A stretch of DNA of 64,000 bases from the NCBI GenBank assembly GCA_949130495.1, contig OX422207.1, forward strand, positions 370,905,868-370,969,867, read 5' to 3'. A program made the translations under genes and the position numbers. Of the stretch, positions 46,740-57,725 are shown one piece after another. The stretch is from Sambucus nigra. Taxonomy: Eukaryota; Streptophyta; Magnoliopsida; Dipsacales; Adoxaceae. Within the stretch, counting starts at the first letter, position 1, and the number at the start of each line of letters is the position of its first letter. The notes under the pieces were generated by a model. The model saw only the letters and a program-made list of their open reading frames with translations, was not told where the DNA came from and did not search any database.

Positions 46740-47003
46740 GAAAAAAGTCCAAGATGGATGGTAGGAGGTTAATCCGAACAGTATAGGGGTTAATCCGAAA
46801 AAATTCCAAGTTGGGGATTATGTTCTCAAAAACATCCTCGGTAGCACCAAAAGGCTATCGGACGGCAAGTTGGATCCCAAATGTTAAGGACCATTCAAAG
46901 TAATCAGAGATGATCTACAAAGAGCCTATGACTTGGAAACAATGGAGGTCAGAGAGATACCCGGAGCATGGAATGTGGACAACCTCAAGAAATTTTGTTC
47001 TTA
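46740..47003 (+). pseudogene. Integrase C-terminal remnant of element 1
   Basis: Reads FQVGDYVLKNILGSTKRL, then GPFKVIRDDLQRAYDLE and IPGAWNVDNLKKFCS with a stop at 47001-47003. This is the integrase C-terminal domain only. The zinc-binding and catalytic core regions are absent between RNase H and this piece, so a deletion near 46740-46790 removed about a kilobase. Confidence 0.78.
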
Positions 47004-47670
47004 ATTTCATTTCCAGCATGTTTAGTTTTTGCAAATTTTTATTTCACGACTTGTAACACTCGTAGTTTGATTTGAATCCATTAGTAAAGATCCAACTTAT
47101 TTAATCAATTACTTTGATTATTGAATCAATTACTTATCTTTTTAATTACTTTGAATTTTTTTGAAGTGACAGACTCACATTTTTCATTAGATATCAAACG
47201 CTGATCAGAAATGCCTTAGCATAATTATAGTTACAAATTTAATTATTACAATCAATCATAAAGGTCTTCAGGTCTTTGTCACTAAAAACACAAAAGACCT
47301 CATGAATTGCTCACGTAAACAACAACTCCTATGGGGATCCCTAGGCACTGAATGAACCCGACTTGTTCGAATAAAATCCTGAACCGGTGGATTGTCGTTA
47401 AATCGAGTGCATATTTTCCATTGTTTGCTTTAGGCCTCAGGTTGTGTGACGACACAACTGAAATTATAAGATAAGACAAATATAACACAAGCTTGGCATA
47501 AAGGAATATTAAAATTCACAAGATTGGTATTAAATACACTTGACTTCAACATTCGATTATAGGTTATAAAAAAATATCAATTACAATAAAAGTTTATACA
47601 CAAATAAAAAATGAATGGGATATGGTCGATGGGCAAGATATTTATCAATATATTTTCTGAGGCTATTATT
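47004..47670. other. Spacer between pol and the antisense ORF of element 1
   Basis: Convergent 3' ends; AT-rich, no domain seen. Confidence 0.5.
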
Positions 47671-49304
47671 TCAGTCTGTTCGAAACTCATCATCAATATC
47701 ATGGGATTCTAAATCAATTTTGGCGAGCTAAAGAGGAATAGCATCCAAAGGGATCCACTTCTCTTCACTGCCAAAAGGAGGATGTCTATATGTCGGTCGG
47801 TTAACTTAGTATATATACCATAATTGAGAATCCTTGGGAAATTTTAAAATCCTAAGTCATTTGATCAACCATGTTTATAGGCAACACTTATTATAGCCTA
47901 TCGACCACACCGCTCGTGGACCCCTCTTGAACAAGTAGCGAAGCTTGGTCATGTCGCGACTAAGTCCCATGAGCATAACGTGAGCTCTTCAGCTACTCTC
48001 CTTGACTTCAGAAATATTTTTCTTGAGATATTCATTCTCAATCTAAAGGATGGCACCAATATCTCCTATGTTCTTTACCCCACCAAGTTGGGCCTTCAAG
48101 TTATTTACTTCTTCTTCCATCAGGGAGCCCATATCTCCTATGTTTTTTACATTATCCTCCTACCTTGTCACTAAGACTAATTGGCTCTTGTAGGCACCAA
48201 TAATCTTTTTTAAATCCTTGAGGACAGATAAAAAAGCTCAACGAGCCTGGGCATTAGCGTCCCGATCAAGCAGGACATTCAAATTGCCAGCAAAGGAAGG
48301 AATATTCTCGGCAGTAGACTACAAAAAGTAAACACAAAAAGAATAACATCAACAATACATTTTAATAGCCCTGTAATAAAGGGAAAGCTTTTTCATTTAT
48401 AATTTCATAATGGGAAAAACCCTTACAAGCAGAAAGAGGGAAAAGTTACAAGAAAAGCAGTCTTATTCTAAGTACTCATGTTCTTCACCTGCTCCTCAAC
48501 TTTTGAGGCCTTGCCTTTGGATGCCACATCCCCACTTTGGTCGGCTAGGATGCTGGTGATAACTTCCTCTTCGACTCTTGGTGGAGATCTAGTTTGTGCT
48601 ATCCAAAAAGCTCGGATTCAACTGGGAAATTTCTCCTCACTAGAGCTGCATCCCAGCCTTTTTTGAAGCATGATTTCCAGATGTACGCTATTTGTTTCTT
48701 GGCATCTTCAAAGGCTTCAGCGTAGCCTTTCTTATAGCTCACCTCCTTAGCAGAGGGAAGTCCCTCATCCTCTTTTATTAACTTATCCTACTCAACCTTC
48801 AATTGATCATTTTTAACCTTTAGGCGATCATTTCCAGTTTTCAGTGTACCCATGGCATCAATGGTGGATTCATTCTCTTCCTAATAGGCCTTCTTGGCAT
48901 TGTCCAAGTCTTCCTTTTGATTTTTAAAGAGATTCACTAAGCTCGTCATTAATTTTGGTCTGGTCCAGGCGACCATCCAAAAATTGAACAAAATCTTCCA
49001 CAAACTACAAGAAAAAAATAAGGAAGACGTTAGTTACATCCATCTCAAAGTAGAGAAAAAATAAAAAAGATTGAGAAGACAAAGTTCTTGGCTAGACAGT
49101 GACAGTGATTGGGTAGCATCGGATATTAGTTTCTCATAGGTGATCCATTGGACCCAGCTCACGATGGCAGCGAGCACGGCCCCACTCAAGAGTTTATGAG
49201 CCAGGGAAGGATTCCTAGCCAAAAATGTTACCTATGAAGACCTTATAGGTGGAGGGAGATCACCCTTTTTGGAGGGTTAAGAGGCCATAGGGGCCTTCTC
49301 TTTA

Positions 49305-49309
49305 ATGTT
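49305..49309. other. Left target-site duplication of element B (ATGTT)
   Basis: ATGTT before the 5' LTR, repeated at 54228-54232 after the 3' LTR. Confidence 0.9.
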
Positions 49310-50234
49310 TGTAAGGACATATTTCATATAGTCCATACTTTGTATTGAGTATGTCGTATATCATTACACCGTCAAAGAATGTTCAAGATCTCATATGCAA
49401 CAAGATGGATTCGAATATCAAGTATTCTTCAACAACAAGCCTCGGCAGGATTAACTTTGGTAAGGTTGTGTTTATAATCCCTTAATGATTCTGTATAAGT
49501 GTTGGTATATTTTTTTTCTAAAAACATTTCTAAGTGTTGGAGCTTTCTTTGTCGTCAAAATATTTTTTCTAACTGTTGAGGAGGACATCATTAAAAAATT
49601 AATCTCTCGCTCCAGTCATTCGAGCGAGATTTCCACGTCATTCGAGCGATAAAGGCATCTCGCGCGAAGTCATTCGAGCGACATGCTTGTTTCGTTGGAA
49701 TGACCTGTCGACTCAACTTTTCAATAATTGGTTTGTTCAACTCCGTTTTTTAGCAGAAGACCTGAGATTATTGTTTTATGAAACTCCTCTGGAAGAATAC
49801 TTTTTCTTCTCTTTTTAAAGGTTTTAATCCTTTTTTTCAATTCAAATTTCATCCCAATAGTGTATGTGAATTGTTTTGGAACCCAAGAACACATATTTGT
49901 TGAAGTTTCTCTTGTAGAGAAAATCTTTACTGCTGATGTAAGTGCCACTTAAGGGAAGTACTGGGCAGACATCGATTGCGTGTTATAGGAAGTACTCGTG
50001 GGTATTCCTGGGCTGAATTAGAGCTACGGTTCTCTGACTCTAGACTGTGTGTCTATGTGATTGTTTCGAGGAATGATCATTGCAGATTTCATTATAATTA
50101 TTATAGGTTGCGATTTACGTTTTTATAGTGAAATCAAGGTTTTACCCGAAAGGGGTTTTTTCCTCAAATCTGTGTGTCAGTAATTTTTTTTTTTGGTTTG
50201 ATTTTTCTACACGTAGTTGCATGTTTTAGGGATG
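49310..50234 (+). repeat. 5' LTR of element B, 3' end deleted
   Basis: Starts TGTAAGGACATATTTC and matches 53213 onward to ttgcat-ttttaggg (50219-50232). There gag sequence begins instead of the last 80-90 LTR bases. A deletion removed the LTR end, the PBS and the gag start. Confidence 0.85.
49615..49715. repeat. Palindrome cluster, 5' LTR of B
   Basis: Copies of (gt)cattcgagcgac: 49615, 49638, 49670 and a degenerate one near 49693. The best copy in the 3' LTR is the perfect palindrome of 14 bases tcgctcgagcga extended by gt/ac. Same relative place in the LTR as the cluster of element A. Confidence 0.9.
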
Positions 50235-51702
50235 AATACCTAATGCTCGAGTGGTCAACAAGATTTTAAGATCCCTACCTAAACGTTTTATCCCCAAAGT
50301 TACTGTTTTAATACCTTAGTTAATTTGGGCAATTTAAAATTAGAAGAGTTGGTTGGAGACCTCTAGACATATGAAATTGGCATGTTTCCTGACACTGTCA
50401 AGCCTAAGGATAGAGGGATATCACTTAGAGACCAGTCTAGGAAGTAAGAGGAAGTGTCCACGACAGAGAGGAAAAAGAAACTGAAAGTTTGTGAGTCCGA
50501 TTCTGAGGGTGAGGTTGATTTTGATATGGATATGCTTGCGAAAAAATTTAAAAAGTTTCTCAAGTTTTCAAAACAAAATTCTCCCAATAAAACTTTTTGA
50601 GAAAAATAAAAATGAGGCCAAAGAGAGCGGTGAGAAAGAGGAAGAAGAGAAGTGTTTTGAGTGTGAGGGTAAGGGGCATAGAGCTTTTAAGTGTCCCACT
50701 AGGCTAAGGAGAAAGGGTAAAAAAATTGCCATTCCATCCACTCTTAGCGATAGTGAGGAAGAGGTGAAAGATTTTGGGGATGAGTCTTCACATGGAAAAT
50801 TTATTGCCTTTTTATCTAGTCACGTGAGAACGCCTAGTTTGTCCCACGACGATGAGGATACTTGTGTACATGAGACCCCCGAGGAGGAGGATAGTTTAAC
50901 TGTTTTGAGTGAGGATGATAGTGAGTGTGAAAGTGGAGATAAAAGTGAGATCCAAATTGTATTTAGATATTTGTACGCCGAGACCTTAAAGACTAAGAAA
51001 TTGAATAAGGAGTTAGGTCTTACGGTGAGAGATTTTGATAAAGAGTTAGAGGTTTTGAGGGTGTTTGAGGCGAAAGAAAGTCAACTCGAGAAGGTAAAAG
51101 TTTCTTTGAATGAACAATTGATTGATTTAGATCAGAAAAAGAGTGATTTGACCAACACAGTGTCTAGTCTGATGACACGTGTATCCCAGCACGAGAGTGA
51201 TCTCGAACGTTCCCCGGAGGTCAAAGTCCCTTTAGAGAACGCATCTAAGAAGTTTGGAAAGATGGTTCTCAATCCCTTTTTGGGTGATGTTGATAGACAA
51301 GGAATAAGTCATGATGGTGCGTCCACTTCACATGTTGCACTCGAGCCGATTCCCGAGTTTGTGATTGATCCATATGGCTCTCAACCCAACCCACCTAGGC
51401 GTCCTGTACCTGATAGGAGAGTGTGTAGGAGACGTTTTGAAAGAGGTGTACCTAGGTCTGTTTATGTCTGCACACACTGCAAGAAGAAAGGACACCTAAG
51501 GGAGTTTTGTTTTAAGTTGGGCCATGTGTCACGTTTTACTACTGCACGTATTCACACACGCACACCCAGACCTGACGCTCCGAGTGATTACACAAGAGAG
51601 CTTGCACATATTAGGGAGCATGTAATATTTTTGGTCAAGACTTCACATGATTTGATGGAGGTCCTTTGGAAAACTCCACCGCACCTAACGGTTGAGGTTT
51701 AG
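50235..51702 (+). pseudogene. Gag of element B, frameshifted; long open C-terminal part
   Basis: Begins with VNKILRSLPKRFIPKVTVL, the end of the Ty1/copia capsid domain, then LEELVGDL and TYEIGMFPD with stops, and DMDMLAKKFKKFLKFS ending in a TGA near 50598. A second frame then stays open from about 50600 to TAG at 51700-51702 (about 365 codons). It holds knuckle CFECEGKGHRAFKC, an acidic region, a coiled-coil centre (YAETLKTKK shared with A), and knuckle CTHCKKKGHLREFC near residue 320. The nominal start at 50491 is GTG, not ATG. So the capsid remnant and the tail are in different frames, but the tail frame is still open. Confidence 0.82.
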
Positions 51703-53191
51703 ACTTGTTTGCTAGCATATGATGATTTTCATGATGATAATTTTTGCCTATTACTAGTTTGTACCATTTTTGAAGTTATGTTCTCCATTTTCGATATATT
51801 TTGAAAATACAAAAATATTTTATTTTGATAAAAAAAATTTGGAAAAAGGCAAAAAGAGTTTTGTATTTTGTGTTTCACCGTATATGAATGGACATTTAGG
51901 ATGACCGAGTCACAATTTCATTCCATATCTATGTGACGATTTGATAGTGTTTTGATATGCGTCATCATTTCATTTTTGTGCTTTATAATGTTTGGAGTCA
52001 TTGAGATGTGACCAGTTGTTTCTACCTACATGTTTGACTCATGAGTTCCGTTAATGCACACTTACACGGATTTGTTTGATTATTGTACTTATTTATCACA
52101 TATTGGTCAGAGTGTTGTCATCTCAATTTTGTCTTTAAAACGAACCATATGCGATAAAACTTGACAATGGAAGTAGTGCATGTAAAAATCGTTTACCATG
52201 AGGATTTAATTGTAACAAAATATGATGAGTGAATCACAGAAAAGGGTTGTGAGAGTATAAAATTAACTCGTCGTGAAAGTCACCGTTTAAAAGATCCCCA
52301 AAAAAAAGTGAAAGGAAATAAAAAGATAAATATGCCAAAAAGGGGAACCTCAGAAGAAAAATAAATGATTATTATTTATGAGGGAGTTTAGATGGAAAGA
52401 AATGAAAAATGGGTTTTCACATCCTGACAGCGTCAGGAAACAGCATTACATAGTTTTAGATGTTATTGGTGTGGGAATCATTTTTGACTTTGATGTGTTG
52501 ATGAATTGAGTCGATGTCATTTAAATTCAACACTTTCGACACCTAAGGATGATTTTGATATTCATTCATTAGGATTACACATATTCATCGTGAACATATG
52601 TTATGTTTGATTGCTTTGATTTGCCTATCGAATATGTTCGCACCATTCATTCCATTTCCATGATTTGGTTGTCTTAGTGTAAATTCATGGTGTCTGATTT
52701 TTGTAAATTATTTTTGCATTTTTGTATGAAAAACTGAAAAATCAAAAATAGTTTGTGGAAGCTTTTGAGTTACTCTTTGCATGATCGTAGTTTAATCCAT
52801 ATTTGCTATGCATTTTTGTCATGAAAACTCAAGGTTTAATTTGTTTATTCGTTTCCTTGTCTATTTTAGACAAATAAAAATGGGGAGAATGAATTATGGG
52901 GGAGTTTTTGCATTATGGGAGAGATTTGATTATTGATTGATTTATTCTTACATAATTTCAAACTCGATGCGTCATGAAGGTATTTGCTTTGTCTCATGTG
53001 TGGAGGTATAAAATTCAAGATCATTATTTTGCACACCCTCGTGAGAAAAGCTTGAAGATTTGATGTTGAAGATTTTGAAGAAAAAATTTAGACTTAAATG
53101 TTTAGTAACTTTTCAGTTTGGGGTTCATGGAAGGGTATTAGATTTGTATAGGATATTTTTTTGATAATTTGGATGTTTTTAGTTTGTGCCG
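51703..53191 (+). other. Noncoding 3' region of element B, shared with A
   Basis: Collinear with 36798-38350 of element A in block order, with many substitutions and small indels. No ORF. Confidence 0.8.
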
Positions 53192-53192
53192 G

Positions 53193-53212
53193 CATAGACA
53201 TAGGGGGAGATT
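53193..53212 (+). other. Polypurine tract of element B
   Basis: catagacatagggggagatt, the same 20 bases as in element A, directly before the 3' LTR. Confidence 0.88.
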
Positions 53213-54227
53213 TATAAGGGCATATTTTATATAGTTCGTACTTTATATTGAGTATGTCGTATATCGTTACCTCGTCGAAGAATGTTCAATATCTCATATT
53301 CAAAAATATGAATTCGAATATCAAGAATTCTTCAACAACAAGCCTCGACAGGATTAACTTTCGTAAGGTTGTGTTTTTAATCCCTTAATGATTCAGTATA
53401 AGTGTTGGTATATTTTTTCTAAAAAAATTTCTAAGTGTTGGGGCGTTCTTTTTCGTCAAAATATTTTTTCTAAGTGTTGAGGCGGACATCATTAAAAATT
53501 ATTTTCTCACTCCAGTCATTTGAGCGATAGAGGCATCTCGCGCGAAGTCGTTCGAGCGACAGTCGGTTTCGCTCGAGCGACATGCTTGTTTCGTTTGAGC
53601 GACCTGTCGACTCAACTTTTCTATAGATTGGTTTGTCCAACTTCGTTTTTCAGTAGAAGACCTGAGATTACTGTTTTACGAAACATCTCTGGCAGAATAC
53701 ATTGTCTTATCTTTTTAAAGGTTTAAATCCTTGTTTTCCAATTCACAATTCATCCCAATAGTATATGCGAATTTTTTTGGAACCCAAGAACACATCTTTG
53801 TTGAAGTTTCTTTTGTAGATAAAATCTCTACTGTTGATCTAGGTGCCACTTGAGGGAGGTATCAGGCTCACATCGATGGCGTGTCGTATAGAGTACTCGT
53901 GGGTATTTCTTGGATGAATTGGAAATACAATTCTTGCTGACTCTAGACTGCATGTCTATGTGATTGTTCCGAGGAGTGATCCTTGCAGATTTCATTGTAA
54001 TTATTATAAGTTGCGGTTTACGTTTTTATAGTGAAATAAAAGTTTTACCCGGAAAAAAAAATCCTGAAATCTGTACGTCAATAATTATTTTTATTGGTTT
54101 GATATTTCTACACGTAGTTGCATATTTTAGGGTTGAATGAAATTGGATTAAAAATTGACACTTATTAAATAAGGTTAACTTGGAAATTTGCAAATTCGGT
54201 TTAAGCAGTATCGCGCACAGATTTACA
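53213..54227 (+). repeat. 3' LTR of element B
   Basis: 1015 bp from tataagggcat (TG changed to TA) to gatttaca, followed by ATGTT. Contains the palindrome cluster at 53513-53612. Confidence 0.88.
53513..53612. repeat. GTCGCTCGAGCGAC palindrome cluster, 3' LTR of B
   Basis: Five variants of a 12-14-base motif: catttgagcgat, gtcgttcgagcgac, ttcgctcgagcgac, ttcgtttgagcgac and the degenerate tcgcgcga. The third is palindromic at 12 bases. Confidence 0.9.
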
Positions 54228-55232
54228 ATGTTCTTCTCTTGAATGGACAAATCCAAGTCTGTGGCTTTAGGGCCTTCTTGTTATATCCTCTTTAAGTATT
54301 TAGTCTTGGGGGAAGAGAAGCCAACCTCAACACCATCATCCTCAATCAGTAGAATCCTCTTCTTGGGGCCCATTGACTCTTATTCATCAACAAGGATGGA
54401 CCCAATGTCAAGAGATTCAAAAGAAGAGGTGATAGAAGCTTCCTCATCTAGTGAAGAGAAATTAGGGATGCTGTTTACTGGCCAAGCAATGAAGTTGCCA
54501 ATAGATTTAATATATTCCAAAAGGAAGGAGGCCGAACGAGGATGGTCACCACCTGCTAAGATCTCCCTCAACTTCTAAACTTTTAATATCTCAGATCATT
54601 TGATTTGTGAAAGGGTGGGATCCTTCTTCTTTCATCAATATGTTCAAACAAAGAAAATAGGGTTCATCAGTCAATACAATTCAGAAATATAACTCACTTA
54701 TATTAATTAAATGTCAACCAATATCACTCCCCTAAGCTGGGTATATGGATCCAGTGTACTCTTCTCCCTTGGGGAGAGGATGATGTTGCCAATTATGAGT
54801 AATGAATCCTTGATCACAATATCCCTTGTTGGAATCGATAAGGTTCACCATAAGAACTCTGTCGAACTTCCTTTGCCTTCAGGTATTGAACACCATCAGT
54901 GGTGTGTGACCAGGAGTAGTAGTATCTGATTTTTGGGATCCTAGGATGGGTCCCATATAATTCGTTGATCCTATGCATCCCATTAATAATGCGTCGGGTA
55001 TTTGAGTCACATGGGGGAGTAACTACATCAAAGTACTCACAGAACTCCAAGAAAAGTTGATTTAAGGGGAATGTTAACCCCCCTGAACCACAACAAGTGT
55101 GTGGATCTAATGACCCCTATTAACCACTATAGGGTTTCTGGGCAGACTGGCACATTTAATATTGACCCAGGAAGGAATAGAGTATGTCTTCCTAAAGTCA
55201 TCAATGTTCTTTTCGTGAACAACGTGCACCAT

Positions 55233-55626
55233 TTTTTTATAGAAATAGATTAACAACAAAAGTATGCAACAGAGGAGAGCTATGAAGATGGAAAAATCAA
55301 AAAAGCAGGAGGAAACTAGAAGAACTTACAGAGTAAATGAAAGCCAGAGCTTCAATAGTCTTTCTTAGTAAGAGTAAGAAGCAAAATGATGGGTACAGAG
55401 TTTGAAGATGAAGAACGTTCGAATTGTGTGCAGATAATCGTATGGATTAAAGCTCAAGATTGATTTTTGAGGGTTCAAATTTTAATAAAGACTAGCGTAC
55501 CCATACCGATTTTGATTAATCACGTGTGTTTGACCCAGGAATTCCAACATTATTTGGTTTAACTTTTGGGCCTACAAAGGATTTTAAATTCTTTGTCCCA
55601 ATTTTGGCCAAGAATTTTAAGGGCGA
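55233..55626. other. Region between the antisense ORF and 3' LTR of element 1
   Basis: Would hold the promoter or leader of the antisense ORF. No domain. The bases just before the LTR (aattttaagggcga) may be a weak polypurine tract. Confidence 0.5.
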
Positions 55627-56046
55627 TGGTGGGGTCTAAACCATAAAGGCCCAATTATTGGCGATTCAAGCAACCCCAACACGTTGCTCCAGTCAAATTT
55701 AGTATCACGTGGATAAATATTAATACTTTTCACATGGATACTGACAGGCTTAATTGGTTACCTACAATGTCGAACGAGATCAACAGGAGTCACCCACGAT
55801 CCAATAAAGAGCTAGGAGAGTTCCTTGTACAACTCAATTACTTTACATTTCTATAAATACAACCATCACCCCAGGGTAAAGGGGATGTAATTTTGAACCT
55901 TCTGAGAAATTAATAAGAACTGAGAACCCTCTTCATGGATGTAGTCAGTTATCGAACCACGTAAATCTTTATGATGTGAGCATTTATTATATTCTTTTTA
56001 TTCACTACTTGCTGAAAATACTTTATTATAATTTTTTGTACTCACA
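55627..56046 (+). repeat. 3' LTR of element 1
   Basis: 420 bp starting TGGTGGGG, ending GTACTCACA, with TATA box at 55852-55859; followed by CCTAT at 56047-56051. Homologous to 5983-6401. Confidence 0.83.
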
Positions 56047-57100
56047 CCTATATATATACATAGACACAATTAATTTATATATGGTTATACAACAAAATGA
56101 TAAAACCCACCTAGTTTAGAGATAAACTATGACTCTTAGAAATCATTATAATTATGTGTACACTTCGACCGTGAGAGTCCTTGTGCCTTGACCACACTTA
56201 TCCTTATCATGCTAATCCGATTGTTTTTTTTATCTCCAATAATTAGAACTCTTCATGAATGTCGGTGGTGATATTCCCACCACAAAATAATCTCATTAGC
56301 ACCACTTACTTCAAAACACCACCAAAATCAACTATACATCTCACTACCACCAAAAAATTCAACACCACAATTTCAAACTCCATTATATATACCCAAATTA
56401 AAAAAAAAAACTTCATTTTTTCATCCCTTTATCTCTAGTCTTTTCTCTTTACTACTAACACCCAAAACAAATCAAACCTTAACTCTATAACTTCATAACT
56501 AAATCCTAACTCCATAGCCCACAAAATACGTAGGTATGTATTCCAAATCTACATACTTGTGTTTTTCTACATTTTAATCTATATACTTGTGTATTTATAG
56601 ATGCCTAAATTATATACTTCGTGTTTGTATATGTCTAATCATTTTTATACATGTCTAATCCATAACTCCATAACCAAACCCTAGTTTTCATCGAAAATGA
56701 ATCCTAAGTTAATGTACAAAACAAAACCCTGCTTTTTATATATGCCTGTTGAAACTGGATTCCTCACGGTCTCCTGTAATCGTAGATGATGGGTTTCCAT
56801 GGAAAAGTTCAGCCGTGGAACTCCAGTTCACGATTGAAATAGACTAACAAAGTTTTCATATCAACGGCCTAAGTTATCCGTTATTATTCAATAAGTCGCA
56901 GGCCATAATTTTCAATAACTGACGGGCTAACTAGGTCGTTGATTGGAACAACTCAGGGTTTGGGGTGGCCATATTTTTCTACCCAATTTAATTTATTAAG
57001 TTCAGACGATTATTCTCATTTTAATTTTTATTCCCATATTTTATTGTAGATCCATTAAATGGGGAGAGCTGGTAGACCACCTATGACTGCATCGGTGATT

Positions 57101-57725
57101 AGGTGCTAGGTAACGAGGTTTGCTAGGTATACTCGCTCAATATCTAAACGTTCATCTGTAATCCCATTTTCTTAAATTTAATTTCGTTTACACTAGCATG
57201 TCAATTATTAGTTATCTAAATTTCCTTTATAATACTAATCTGTCAAATATTAATAAATATATTTATTAATTTTTCTTGTCCTCTGGATGATCTTTCTCAC
57301 TTTGATGCATTTCGGGCCCGATACTATGTTGAGTGAGATGCTTCGAAAAATGAATCTAGCAATAGGGGTAGGGCCATAATATAGAGGAATGCAGCGCGCA
57401 TAGAGACGAATGTTCTATTGCGCTCTATTGCACAGCTCCATTCCTCTATATTGTGGCCTTACCACCACTGCTAGATTCATTTTCCGAAGCATCTCACTCA
57501 GTATAGTATCGGACACGAAATGCAGTTAAGTGAGCAAAATTATCCTGAGGACAAGTAAAATTAATAAATAAATTTATTAATATTTGACAGAATAGTATTG
57601 TAAATTGAATTCTAGATTGCTAATAATTGACCCAATAGGGTAAGAAAAAATAAATTTAAACAATTAGGATCACAGACGTAACTATAGATATGAGCAAATA
57701 CACCTAGCAAACCAAGTCACCTACC
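57101..57725. repeat. Long inverted repeat (hairpin), arms about 290 bp
   Basis: Left arm 57101-57391 and right arm 57439-57725 are reverse complements with scattered mismatches and small indels. Matching landmarks are gtttgctaggt, gtcaaatattaataaat, gagtgagatgcttc, aatgaatctagca and atagaggaatg. The loop is about 47 bases. No ORF. Confidence 0.88.

Larger units (their letters stand above)
49310..54227 (+). mobile_element. Element B: older non-autonomous relative of element A
   Basis: Flanked by ATGTT. Truncated 5' LTR, degraded gag with a long open part, noncoding 3' region, PPT identical to that of A, full 3' LTR. It shares the whole plan with A, including absence of pol. The LTRs differ at many sites, so B is much older than A. 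Confidence 0.88.
47671..55232 (-). pseudogene. Antisense ORF of element 1 (transposase_28-like), interrupted by element B
   Basis: Opposite to pol. It may start at an ATG at 55232 (MVHVVHEKNIDDF) and ends near a stop at 47671-47673. The N-terminal part, with SIPSWVNIKCASLPRNP and then MEFCEYFDVVTPPCDSN, RIINGMHRINELYGTHPRI and YGEPYRF, resembles the domain annotated in Tat elements as putative gypsy-type transposon. The far part is coiled-coil: LKTGNDRLKVKNDQLKVE, KKGYAEAFEDAKKQIAYIW and SLMEEEVNNLKAQLGGVKN. Two 3'-splice-like sites (ttttttcttgtag before 48999-49017 and actttttgtag near 48320) suggest introns. Frameshifts and stops are present. Element B (49310-54227) sits in it. Role unknown. 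Confidence 0.65.
5983..56046 (+). mobile_element. Element 1: Tat-lineage Ty3/gypsy retrotransposon, split by five insertions
   Basis: LTRs at 5983-6401 and 55627-56046 are homologous along their whole length and flanked by CCTAT. Inside, in order: PBS, gag, protease, RT, RNase H, integrase tail, then an antisense ORF. Removing insertions C, A, E, F and B leaves about 9.4 kb, a normal size for a Tat element. The coding frame resumes on the far side of each insertion, which supports the boundaries. Stops throughout, and loss of the integrase core, make it non-functional. Confidence 0.85.
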
